Below are positions 33,206 to 43,751 of a stretch of 64,000 bases of DNA, in pieces. Within the stretch, counting starts at the first letter, position 1, and every line of letters starts with the position of its first letter. The notes under the pieces are model-generated. The model saw nothing but the letters and a program-made list of their open reading frames with translations. It searched no databases and was not told the origin of the DNA. Source of the DNA: Telmatactis stephensoni (taxonomy: Eukaryota; Cnidaria; Anthozoa; Actiniaria; Isophelliidae); contig JALIZF010001483.1 of assembly GCA_029948255.1 (NCBI GenBank), positions 283,372 through 347,371 on the forward strand, written 5' to 3'. The position numbers were made by a program, and so were the translations under genes.

Positions 33206-34984
33206 TTTCTGGTAGAGTTCACCTGACTGGTTGATTTAACCACCTGTAAAGTAATAAGCTAGGTCCTTATTTACAGTTCAGACATGGATAGTCTATTGGG
33301 GGATCATGTCAAATGATTAAAGAGAGACTTTGCTAGACCCCCCGGCAAGACAAGGGCTGTGAATTAAAATTTGGCACTAGTGAGCCTGATAAACTTAAGC
33401 TTTTGCAATAGTCCTAGTTGTTTTTGAAAATTTGAGACTGATGAGTTGGCTTTTTTTTTGTAAAACAACAAACAAACAAACAAACCTCCAGACCCACAAA
33501 ATTTGACCAAAACTTAATTTGCAAGACATTAACTGTCTCTATTTTTTAGGGGCAGCTGTCTTCTATTATTGCTTGCATTGATCAAAGCTCATCTTGGTTG
33601 CATACAAGAAGATTAAGTTTGTAAAATCCACAGAAACTGACCTGCCACATTTATTCACTTCATTTATTAACATACTTTGACAAAAATAAGCCATTCTTCA
33701 AGTGCATTTTGCACTTAAAGGAAAAGACTACACAGTGTAAGTCTAAATATTCCAACCAGTAATTTAGTTGTAAGAGATTCAAATTCACAAGTTGTTCCTT
33801 ATTAAGCTAGTGTGAATAATTTGAGTATTTCCATATAAATTTAATTATTGGCCTTACATTGTGTAGATTCAATAAGTAATATATACTTCTAATTATAACA
33901 GACTGAGAGGCCCAGAACTGCAGACAACAATATCCCAAATGGGATCTATAAAAACTAGAGCTAAATAAAGAGCCTGAGCTTAAGGTAGCTCACTGTGTGC
34001 AACAAGTTGGAACTCACAACGAACTACATTGCAAAAAAATGCATTTTATGTGTTGTGATAAAGTTCATTAGTATTTCCTCTGAATAGAATTGAAAAGCAA
34101 TTGTTTCAGGAAGGTTACCTTCTGGGAATTCACTTAAACGTTATTGAGTGACATACACTCTCTTATATAAATATTAGCCACTGATAGTGAGCTTGGGCTA
34201 CCTGTGATATAACCACAATCATTAGTTCTCACATTTTTTCCTTCAAATTTTTTATGATAAAAGAACATCATTATAGAAGTTAAACGAGCAAGTGAACTTC
34301 TAGTCAATGTCATTTCAAGCTATACATGTTCAGTTTGTATTTCTAGAGCTATATTAATAATGTGTTCTCCGGCTCTATTTGACTCGTATCAAACTATTTA
34401 TGGCATATAAAACCAACACGTTTATCTTAATAGTAATGACAGTAAAATTCATTTATTTTCCTTCTAGCGCTATTTTGAAACATATGTTCTGTATAGTCTC
34501 TGTTCTTAACTAAATAAATTTTGTTTAGTCTGATTTCAACATAAATTGTGAAAAGTAAATATCGTTGATCTGTGAATAGTTCAGGAGTACGTCCTTCGGG
34601 AGTCCCGGAATAAAAAATCATATTTCCTTCAATCTCATACCCAGAGCCCACATTACTTTTGGCCTGCAGTCGAGCATGCGCAGTGGCAATTAGCTAACAC
34701 ATTTGCGAGTGAGTGAGTGAGTGAGTGAGTGACACAATAGGTTACTATTTCATGTATGGCACCATTCTAGTTAGACAACAGACAGATTGAATAGTGCCAT
34801 TTCATGATGTCATACACACGATCAAGTAGTAAGCTGATCATTTGCAGTATTTTGACCCCTCACTATAACTTGTGGATTTGCAATCCATGAGTTAAAAATG
34901 GAGATCACTGACTTCCCTGAGGAGTCACATAGCGTCAAAGTGAACCCCTTTCTCGTCAAAAACTGCTTGTATGTAATACGAAGT
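33206..34984. other. Region upstream of the RING-less TRAF gene; no gene recognised
   Basis: Contains (ACAA)n at 33466-33484 and (GTGA)n at 34700-34732. A frame at 34427-34651 (-) has no recognisable domain. Promoter elements for the minus-strand TRAF gene probably lie in the first few hundred bases, but none can be named with confidence. Confidence 0.4.
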
Positions 34985-35102
34985 AATGTACCTTAATCAA
35001 TGTTAAGCCCGAAGGGGGGACAAGGTGGGGACATTGATTTCAAACTGATTTTTTTTGTGTCAAAGTAGCCCTATCTGGGGACAAAATGTGAAAGCAAACT
35101 TC

Positions 35103-35421
35103 CAGGGGCAGATACAGGGGGGTGGATTTCTACCCCCCCCCCCCCCTTTTTAGAGTGCTTATGATAAAAAATGTAAATATTTTAAGAAAATAAAAAGATG
35201 AATCTGATTCCAATTACTTGGTAAAAAATACAAGTTAAAAGTCAAGAACACTGAGCTATTGATTTATAATATATTGAATTCCGTTAGTTTTGTAAGTTTT
35301 CGAAGTCTTGAGAGCCTGTGCATGTAGTTCATGTCTCTGCGGTTCATTATGTTTATTTACTTACTTTTACTGAATTAAGAATTATCCACCCCCCCTTTGT
35401 AAAATCCTGGATCTGCCCCTG
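35103..35421. mobile_element. 319-bp hAT-like miniature element
   Basis: Begins CAGGGGCAGATACAGGGGGG and ends CCTGGATCTGCCCCTG, the CAGGGGC terminal type common for hAT-derived miniature elements. It has poly-C at 35131-35147 near one end and CCACCCCCC at 35389-35397 near the other. A clean 8-bp duplication is not visible. Confidence 0.65.
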
Positions 35422-35894
35422 CATGACTTCCCTATCCTGGGGATAGAGTCAAATGATCAGGCAATATAGAGTTCTAATTTTAAGACAACTTAATATTAGA
35501 TTATAGATTCACAAGATTCACACAGAATCACACATCACATCACTTCCTTTAGAAAAAAATTCAAACACTTCCTTATTTCTTCGTGACTTCTTATTTATAG
35601 TTAATATATTGTTAAGTATATAATGTAAATTTATTATTCTCTTTATCATTGTAAATATTGATATTATACTATTTTCACTAACTTTGTATCCCATTTTCCC
35701 TCTCTACTATTCCTTTCGTGTGTTTTTATAAGTATACCTGGGTGTAAGAGTGTTTTGTCTTAACCCTTTGGGTTGTAACTCTTACTCGCCTCCATTTATT
35801 ATTATTATTATTATATTTCAATCAATTTATTTCAAATACGTATACGTGGTAAATAAAAACCTTTGAACCTTTGAACATTACCCCTGCGAAATGG
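35422..35894. other. Possible non-LTR retrotransposon 3' end; no gene
   Basis: The stretch to about 35870 ends in a (TTA)n tract at 35797-35812 and a short CCTTTGAA duplication. Upstream it contains TGTAAGAGTGTTTTGTCTTAACCC, the general look of a LINE 3' UTR. No reverse-transcriptase motif is in the window, so the call is weak. Confidence 0.3.
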
Positions 35895-36115
35895 ATTCCC
35901 AGCTTTTTGAGAATTCCTAGGAATTCTTGAGAACTCTTAGGAATTCCTAACTATTCTCAAAGGCATTTTTGAAGGTGTCAAACATTTGGGAATAATTTGG
36001 CATTCCTAGGAATTCTCAAAGATTCCCAACACACTACTTTGGAATTTTTGGGAATCTTTGGGTAAATTACTTTATTCATGAAAATTCTCAGAAATTCCCA
36101 AAAATTCCAACCCCT
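35895..36115. repeat. AATTCCTAGGAATT-rich palindromic block
   Basis: Repeated GAATTCCTAGGAATTC-type self-complementary motifs. A related block lies at 38258-38545. Both begin or end near ATTCCCAGC. Likely copies of one miniature element. Confidence 0.65.
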
Positions 36116-36501
36116 GATAAAATATTTTTTAAGTCTGAAACCACAAGTCAGCATGAACTGTTATAAGATTTCTGTGAAGGGAAACTGTAGCACTATGAGA
36201 GTACTTTAATAATTGAAAATCACAAGTTTGTAAACCTTCAATACTGCTGCTAAAAATTCTTTTTTCTTTTACTTCTTACTAGTATTTTGTGCTGAACACA
36301 TTGCTGATTCATGTTGAATCTGTTGCTTAAAAGATTATTTAGAAAGTATTTTTTGTTTCAAACCTGATAAAAAGTCTTCCCAGCTTCTCTTTGACATTTT
36401 CTTGTCTTGGGTTTCCTTTCCCAACAAATGCGAGGGAAACTGGTAGCCAATAAAGGAAATGACCAATGAAAGGCCATCTTTCCATCACGTGATCTAAAAT
36501 A

Positions 36502-37224
36502 TTGCGCCAATCAACACAAGACCCACATATTCTTAAGTTTGGTGTTAAGAGGAGATTTTTTTCAATGACGAGCAATAATGGCGAAACGCGCCAAAAACTA
36601 GACCTTCGTGTGAGTTTTAATCCAAATTTTCGTTCTGGATTAACACTCAAATCCTTTTTCTATCGGTTAAAAGCTGATGTACCAAGATAAAATACCTGTT
36701 TAAAACAGATTTTTGAATTGTACAAGACTTTTTCTTGACGTTGTGTTGGGATTAAGCTTTTTCAAGCTGAATATAAAGAAAACATACAGCAAATGAGCAA
36801 ATGAAGGCCTAAACCTCATTTTCGATCCAAATTTTCGTTTTGGATTAACACTTTGATTCAACTTCCATCGGCCAAAACTACTTACAAACAACTTAAACTT
36901 TCTGACAGAAATGACTTTAATCCTGTACAACAGCTATTCTTCAACTCAGGGGTTTTTGTCGTTCACTGCTCGAGCTTGAAAAAAATCCCCTCTTAATCGG
37001 TTTAATATTGAGCAAGATACAGCCACTCCAAAACTGAAAAAATTACAAAGAAATGTATGGGAATCCGGACACTTGCTGTCATTTGTCCGGATTCCCATAC
37101 ATTTCTTTGTGATTTTTTGGGGTTTTGAATGGCTGTATCTCGCTCAAATTTGATTAACACCAAACTTAAGAATATTGTTAATATGCTCTTTCCGAATATG
37201 TGGGTCTTGAGTTGATTGGCGCAA
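36502..37224. mobile_element. 723-bp TA-flanked inverted-repeat element (Tc1/mariner-like, non-autonomous)
   Basis: Ends TTGCGCCAATCAACACAAGA and TCTTGAGTTGATTGGCGCAA are reverse complements, followed inward by CCCACATATTC and CTTAAGTTTGGTGTTAA and their mirrors. TA flanks both sides (36500-36501; 37225-37226). The body 36540-37122 matches 30754-31336 inverted, and an older diverged relative lies at 60380-60790. No transposase frame. Confidence 0.8.
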
Positions 37225-37545
37225 TACTCAGGGACTCGTACCCAGGCTCTCACGATATGAAATCCGGCAATGTTCGTTAACTGAAGCATACAAAGCGATT
37301 TTGTAACCTGGAATTTCTGCTTGAAAATCGTTTCTTTTGTGAAGAAAATTGGCCTTTATTGTTCTTCAATGAAGCAGAGAATAATTTAGAAGGTTTCCAA
37401 CCTTGAGTAATGCTATTTAGCAGAATAACTGGCTAGACAACTATGGAGAACTCGATGCTGAACTGGTAAGATTTTCACAATTTGATTAGATGTATAAAGA
37501 CAAACTTTATAAGCTTACAATCATTACAATTGTTCAGCTAGGATA

Positions 37546-37700
37546 TGATACCCTGGGCTTCAGGGGTTTATTATTCGCTTTCCTTATAGAGGTTAGAGAG
37601 AGTTGGCGAGCGCCGAAGGCGCGAGAAGTGAAAATACTGTCCTATCAAGTAAATAAACGTCGGAACGAGACGATAAACCCCTGGCACCCAGGGTAAGGAT
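37546..37700. repeat. 155-bp hairpin element with GC-rich apex
   Basis: ATGATACCCTGGGCTTCAGG pairs with the right arm CCTGGCACCCAGGGTAAGGAT. The centre at 37607-37625 is CGAGCGCCGAAGGCGCGAG, another variant of the shared apex motif. Confidence 0.75.
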
Positions 37701-39655
37701 ATGATGATCGATTTAAAAAACTTCGATTTATACAAACTATACATTTATGCTCAACATTGATTGCACAAACACTGAATAAATCCTTTATGATTTTCAGGTA
37801 CAATAGACTGTACTTAGACTCAATTTTACAAAAACAAAGTGTCCATTAGAAAGCACTAAGCTGTCATGGAACTTAAATAATGGAGACCTGAATCGATCGC
37901 TACTGTCTTGAGACCCCGCTTGAGACTAATAAAGTGCATTTATGAATGGAAAAATATTGTAACATCAAGCAGCAATTGTTTTGTTAGAGATGTGACACAT
38001 CAAATTATGGACTTCTTTAAGCTACTTTTACCAACATTCACACTGAACTATAATTGTCAGTATCATCAAATCAAAAGTATTTGAAAGTATCATATCAAAA
38101 CACCAAAGGCATTAATTGATGACTAAATAGTGTGTATTTATATTGCTTAATAAGTCATTGTTTTATCAATATATTATCTTTACTCATATTAAAGTATCAC
38201 TGCAGTAATCATAATTCTTTGTGGTATTTCTTAATTTTAGTACTGAGAACTATTAAATAATTCTAAAATTCCATGCAATTCTAAAGAATTATCTAACTTG
38301 GAAAGTTTTTGCCTGTATTGAGAATTCTTAGGAATCTTTTCTTAAGAAATTCCTAAGAATTCCTAGGAATTTTTATGCCCTGGCTACTAGTTTCTCAAGG
38401 GTAGGAATTCCTAGGAATTCTTTGTTCCAATTACCGTGAAAATTCACACCTCGATTCTTAGGAATTCTTAAAAATTATTAGGAATTCTTAAGCCAAAATT
38501 CCTAGGAATTCCTAGGAAATCTCTAAGAATTCCTAGGAATTCCCAGCCCTCATTCGTAGGAGCACATCCAACATGCACACAGTCAAAACACATCCACTTG
38601 TTTGGAATGCATGCATCAGCTGACCCAACACAACTGAACTTAGTTAAATGATATTTTAAAAACATTTTGAAACAGATTTAATGCTATATCAAGAAAAGTA
38701 CAAAGTTTTTACCTTTGTTTGGCGGCTTCACATATGCATCAGTAAAGTCAAAAAGTCAAGTCCAAACAGGATCCCCACCTCAGGATTAATCTTGATCAAA
38801 GTGAGCAACACATCCCTTCCTCGGGGGTCATTCCACTATGGTTAGAAAGAAGCTCGTGATTTGTTAAAACGATAAAAACAAAGAAATATGTGGATTACTG
38901 ACTGAACAATGTCTTTTTGTTCTACTTGTCGCCTGTGGCATTATATATTTCCTTCCAACCGTAGTGTATTACTGTTCCTCAGGTGCTAAAATGTAATCAA
39001 AGTCCCCACCTTGTCCTGAGGTCCCCCTCCCCTGGGCTTAACATTCATGTGATAGGTACATAACATGAGAATTAACAAACAGAAATTTTTAGTCTAAAAA
39101 ATAATTTTCATTTATTTGGATGTCTAATGGCCCAGTCAATATGAAGTATTTTTTCATGTATTTAATTGATGCCGTACATAATATTAAGCTGGATTTACAG
39201 GAATATTTATTTGATTAGTACTACAAAAGTATGCTGTATGAATCAGATGCTATATTCGATCGCCATGTAACAAATTGACAGGCAATGAGCTTTTATCATG
39301 TAATTCCAAAAGTCACAGTAAAGAAATATAATTACCATAGCTGGAAAGAGCATGTCAAAATTAGTAAAATTGTGAAGTTTGAATGAAGTAACTTTCAAAC
39401 TCACGAAGATATATATATGAATTTTTGAAAATCGAAATTTTGTATGAAAACACTCGCTGGTAGGCATCTCAGCTAAGTTGTTTACAAAAAATCTCGCCAA
39501 AATATACATTTCTTGAAAACAGTTAATTCATGAAAACACTTGAAAACTGTAGATAATCACCTCAGTGGTAAGTTTAAAATGTTAATCAATGAAGTCGCAC
39601 AATATTATAAATAATCTTCTCAAGTGTCCGAGAATAGGTGCTAAGTGTATTTTGC
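37701..39655. other. No gene recognised; repeat fragments
   Basis: 38258-38545 is the second AATTCCTAGGAATT block. 38985-39050 is the inverted counterpart of 34990-35030 (GTTAAGCCC, GGACAAGGTGGGGAC). 39290-39460 matches 11210-11345. No exon with family similarity was found. Confidence 0.45.
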
Positions 39656-39870
39656 ACTTCATTGTGTTGTAAACAAAAATAATTATACATTGTAAGAACT
39701 TACTGTCAGTTTTCAACAGCACAACAGCCCAAAAGATCATTCTTCACAGTCTTCACTCCATTTTCAAGAGTGTCCAATATAAAAATGCCGGAATAAACAT
39801 TCTGGCGGAAACTATGATATATATTTGTCGTCGAAATGCATTATGGGAAAGGGATTTTCCCGTATTATAG
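39656..39870. repeat. Inverted copy of the 8200-8700 dispersed repeat
   Basis: Reverse complement of 8575-8690 (AACTTACTGTCAGTTTTCAAC, AAGATCATTCTTCACAGTC), followed by a single arm TCGAAATGCATTATGGGAAAG of the 8199-8297 palindrome. Confidence 0.7.
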
Positions 39871-41296
39871 TATTATTCTGGTCTGTGGCAAATGTTTGGG
39901 GGACTGAGGACGAGCGCTCTGATTGGTCAATTCCGGTCACTTCAGAATTATGATGTTGTTTTGTTTTTATTGGGAAGGGAATGAAGAAATTTGTGCAAAA
40001 AAAGACGTGTAAATTTTAAATTTGGCATTCCATTCTACAGTATTTGTATTTTCCATGGTTTGGAGACATTGCTTACGAAGGCTGAAGCGTTTTTCTGTGA
40101 TTATTGTGGATTTAGAGGATTGTGAACTTTGTAAGCCGTTGCTCGAAATGACGAAGAAACGAGATCAAAGACGACCGCCGACGATATTTTATGGCGATTC
40201 TACTCGTAAACCTGTATTCCTGAGGATATAATATATAGCCTAAGCAACACAACAATTGTTGAGCGACATACTTTACATGGCCATATCGAGATTCAGGGTA
40301 CATGGCCGGAGAACGGCGTTTTGAAAAACTTTGGTTGGTGAATGAAGCACATGTAAAATCAAAACTTCAAAGTTTGTTGATTCATATTTACAGAGGAAAA
40401 AAATCGCGACGGATAATAAGAAACTTTTCACATTACTATAGCAAGAATCATATGAACTTATTATTATTATTTTTCCCAAAACTGAAGTCATATTCGTGCA
40501 TTGAACCAAAAATGAGACAATTTACTCACCTGTAGTTTGCCATCGATCGAACATAAGTTTGATAAACTTTCAAAGACAATTATCCGAAAAAGTGCAAAAA
40601 TCTTGTGTGTTTTTTATGAGAACTAGAATATATCCTGCCTAAGCCAAGTAGGACTGGCTGGTAGTACTTACTGGGACTGAATGGAAGAGTTCTCGCATTC
40701 AGGTAAGCTGAAAAATTTCGTGAAAGTTTTGGCAGTGGGAATTTGTTAGTTCGTACGCGCCATGTCGCGTTAGTCGGCTTACAAAGTTCACGATCCTCTA
40801 AATCTACAAAAATCACCGTAAAACGCCTCAGCCTTCTTAAGCAACGTCTCCAAGCCATGGAAAATACACTCGCTGTAGAACAGAATGCCAGATTTAAAAT
40901 TTACGCGTTCTTTTTTTGCACAAATTTCTTCATTCGCCTCCCAAAAGGAACTAAACAACAACACAGTCTGAAGTGACCGGAAGTGACCAATCAAAGCACT
41001 CGTTCTCAGTCCCCCAAACATTTGCTACAGACCAGATTATTCCTCGTATTATCTCGTATTATATGTTTTTTGAGCAGATATGCATCATGGGAAGGGGAAA
41101 ATCCCTTATCCCCCGATTGGAATCGAACCAAAAGCTTCAGCAAACACTAGAAAAGGTCATTTCAGCAAAATTAATAAACTGTATATTCGTATCTCTCATT
41201 TAATCAAGATGCTCTCAGTAACAAAAGTTTCTCTGTCGCTGTCTGTATGCGGATTGTATTGACTTCGAGAATGCAAATATTCCTAATAAGAAAGCA
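39871..41296. other. Region upstream of the first RING exon; repeats, no other exon
   Basis: 40020-40200 and 40720-40990 are related to each other in inverted orientation (shared ATTTAGAGGATTGTGAA-type and CCATGGTTTGGAGAC-type stretches). 41065-41165 matches 8305-8550. The true promoter of the first RING exon is not evident. Confidence 0.45.
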
Positions 41297-41469
41297 ATGG
41301 CATTATCAAAGCGAAACGAAGTTCCGTTTGCCGATTTATCAATAATACAATTCGTAGAAGAACTGCACGAACGATTTCAATGTCTGGTCTGTAAAAAGCC
41401 TTTGTGCGATCCTGTACAGACTGAATGTGGACACAGACTGTGTTATAGCTGTCTTCAGCTGATTTTAAG
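41297..41469 (+). CDS. TRAF RING first exon A (N-terminal RING half)
   Basis: The ATG in a good context (AGCAATGG) opens 57 codons plus two bases before GTAAG. It reads MALSKRNEVPFADLSIIQF, then the RING half C29-LV-C32, C44-G-H46, C49-YS-C52. RING domains of TRAFs recruit E2 enzymes for K63-type ubiquitination. The last zinc pair is missing here and would come from the exon at 50727 (C-P-L-D, the C-x2-D form typical of TRAFs). Splice phase (two bases, AG) fits that exon exactly. No zinc-finger exon lies between this and the next RING exon, so it is an alternative first exon of the downstream TRAF locus or an orphan left by tandem duplication. Confidence 0.85.
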
Positions 41470-43354
41470 GTAAGAAACCCTCTAAACTCCGCCGAGATCG
41501 ACATTTTACACATTCTTTTCATTATTGATAATACAAAAAAAATGTGACGCCATGGTTAACTAGCTATAGTTCAAAATAGTTAATACTTATACGGTGAGAG
41601 TTTGATAAAGCTAGCTTGGAATTATTTTTCTGCTTTGTTTATAATCGAAAATATCAGGGTATAAATGCGCGTCAGGGAGCTCCTGCGTGCCCTACGTTGA
41701 ACAATACAACAGGAATATTTAATGTGCTTCGTTGCAAGTCTTTTTTTTTAATGAAAAGTGTTATGAACACTAATTTGCATAATTTGTATCCCGTCAGCTG
41801 ATAGGCTCGAAACGAAATTGCTGGGTTTCATCTGACGTCAGTTCTCAATCATCAGCTGAAAGACAAGGCTGAGAGTACTAATGGTGCCTTCAAACATTGA
41901 CCACCATTTGATGCAGATCATGAGATTCATCAGCTGTTTGAAACCCAGCAATTCAATACAAGACCCGCGAGACGCAATTTTACATAAGTAGTTTTTTTAG
42001 CTTAAAGTAGAATAATCGATTGCATGAAAAACTGAATTATTTCGATTGATTTTCGTAATTGCAACTTAAATAAAGCATCATCGTCTCGTAAACATGGTCA
42101 CTTATATATATTCAATTCAGAGCGGGCTCAGTGAACCGCCAATTGTGATTAAAGTGCATGAGAAGTGAGAATACTCTTAAATTGATACTTCTTCTAGCAC
42201 TGCATCTTTTAGTCAAACTTCAACTTTGTTCCATCTCAGTGGTACGCAGTCTTTCATTACATGCATAGAAAGACTTAGTTCAGTCATTTCTCCAAACAAA
42301 ACACTAAAAGTTAACATTAGGAACAACTTACTGACTTACATTAACCATAAAAAGTCATGTGATTACTTCAACTGCTCAATCCTTAACTACTGCCGTCATT
42401 TTCCAGTCAGGTTTGTGAAAAATGCAGAGGGACAGATATTCTTTTGCAGTATAACCTTCAATATAGAATATGAAGATAATGGCTTTGACGATGTATGCAT
42501 ATGTAAAATTCGGGAAATTAAAATGAATCGACTATAACTCCATTAACTTTAGTCCATCTTGTTGTTGTTTCATACGGACTGAGTTGTGTACGAATGCCTT
42601 ACTCAAGGTTGACTTGAATGTACCTGAGTGAGTTTTAACACAAATGAAGTCGGTGAATTAGAATCTAGCTTTCTGCAAAAGTAACACGATACCAGTATCC
42701 TATTGGTTGCCAACGGCTAAGAATCTAATTGTGATTGGCTGAGACAAACTCATCATGTCGCTACAGAAAGTGCTTCGTTGCAGTTTTGAAAAATGCTTAC
42801 AGGCAGATTTTTCGCATCACTGTATCTTTCAGCTGATTGGCTGAAGTTTACGTCGTTAAACGATCGATTCATTTACATATGACTGATGTCATCGAAAGAC
42901 TGCTGCTTCTCGGAATATGGATTGTTATGGATCAGTATTATCCATTGTTTAAAGAAATAGAATGAAAGTGATTCCGAGAAAATGATAATGTGTCCAAAAT
43001 GTATCAACAGTTAGCAGAAACAAGGAATGGTATAAACGTTTATATCAGTTCCTGATTATCCCGCCGATCATTTGTTGGCTACATTATTTGCTGTGATATA
43101 GGTGAATCAATCCGTATTTTATACCGACGCAGTGACGCATTTCCTGAGGCCGGACTGATTTGACAGGACCGCAACAGCGATCGACCAATCAAGGCTTGAC
43201 GCGATACTACGAGTTACTCATCAGTCGGGAATCTCCACATTCTGGCATCTTTGATTAAAAGACGAACGGCGTCATTTATATTTTCAGCAGACGATTTAGA
43301 TGTTGTTATGAACCGTGCGCTATAGAATCACACTGACAACATAACCAGTCGATA
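41470..43354. other. Interval between RING exons A and B
   Basis: 41816-41952 is framed by ATTGCTGGGTTTCA and its reverse complement. 42690-42870 is related to 44570-44720, with CTGATTGGCTGA-type inverted CCAAT motifs, GTGCTTCGTTGCAGTTTT and GCAGATTTT. A frame at 42226-42537 (+) has no recognised domain. Confidence 0.45.
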
Positions 43355-43571
43355 TAAGGGGTGGTGAATGGCGATTTCAAGCCTTGCGTTTTCACTGAAA
43401 ACGAACCCCTAAGCTCTCAGTAACTTTCGTGAAATTGGCAATTTCGGACCTGGAAAAGCTGACTCTCTGAATTCAACTTAGAAAAGGAAACTCTGAGACA
43501 CCCGCTGAAATTTTACATATATCCGAGCAAATATACTGATAATTCAAAGACTCACCATTCGCCACCCCTTA
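43355..43571. mobile_element. 217-bp TA-flanked miniature element ending 7 bp before a RING start codon
   Basis: Ends TAAGGGGTGGTGAATGGCGA and TCACCATTCGCCACCCCTTA are near-perfect reverse complements, with TA on both sides (43353-43354, 43572-43573). The start codon of RING exon B is at 43579, so the element forms its immediate 5' flank and probably part of its 5' UTR. Confidence 0.8.
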
Positions 43572-43578
43572 TATTGAA

Positions 43579-43751
43579 ATGGCACTATCAAAGCGAGACA
43601 AAGTTCCGTTTGCCGATCTCTCAAGAATACAATTCGTAGAAGAAATACACGAAAGGTTGAAATGTCTGTTTTGTAAAAAGCCTTTGTGTGATCCTGTACA
43701 AACTGAATGTGGACACAGACTGTGTTATGGCTGCCTTCAGGTGATATTAAG
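43579..43751 (+). CDS. TRAF RING first exon B (N-terminal RING half)
   Basis: A close paralogue of exon A with the same length (173 bp), the same start and the same donor phase. It reads MALSKRDKVPFADLSRIQF, then C29-LF-C32, C44-G-H46, C49-YG-C52 and LQVIL before GTAAGT. Differences from exon A are mainly substitutions in the coding body (for example ERFQCLVC to ERLKCLFC), with no indel or stop, so it looks maintained. It has no private downstream exons. Splicing to 50727 would complete the RING. Alternatively it is a duplicated orphan. Confidence 0.85.

Noticed and set aside
34985..39050. A 4-kb composite transposon framed by inverted GTTAAGCCC / GGACAAGGTGGGGAC blocks
   Set aside because: The paired blocks are only about 45 bp and diverged; no target duplication or transposase. 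Two separate old fragments explain it as well.
42226..42537. 103-codon frame between RING exons A and B
   Set aside because: No cysteine/histidine spacing of TRAF zinc fingers and no convincing splice sites; unrelated to the exons at 53809 and 54741.
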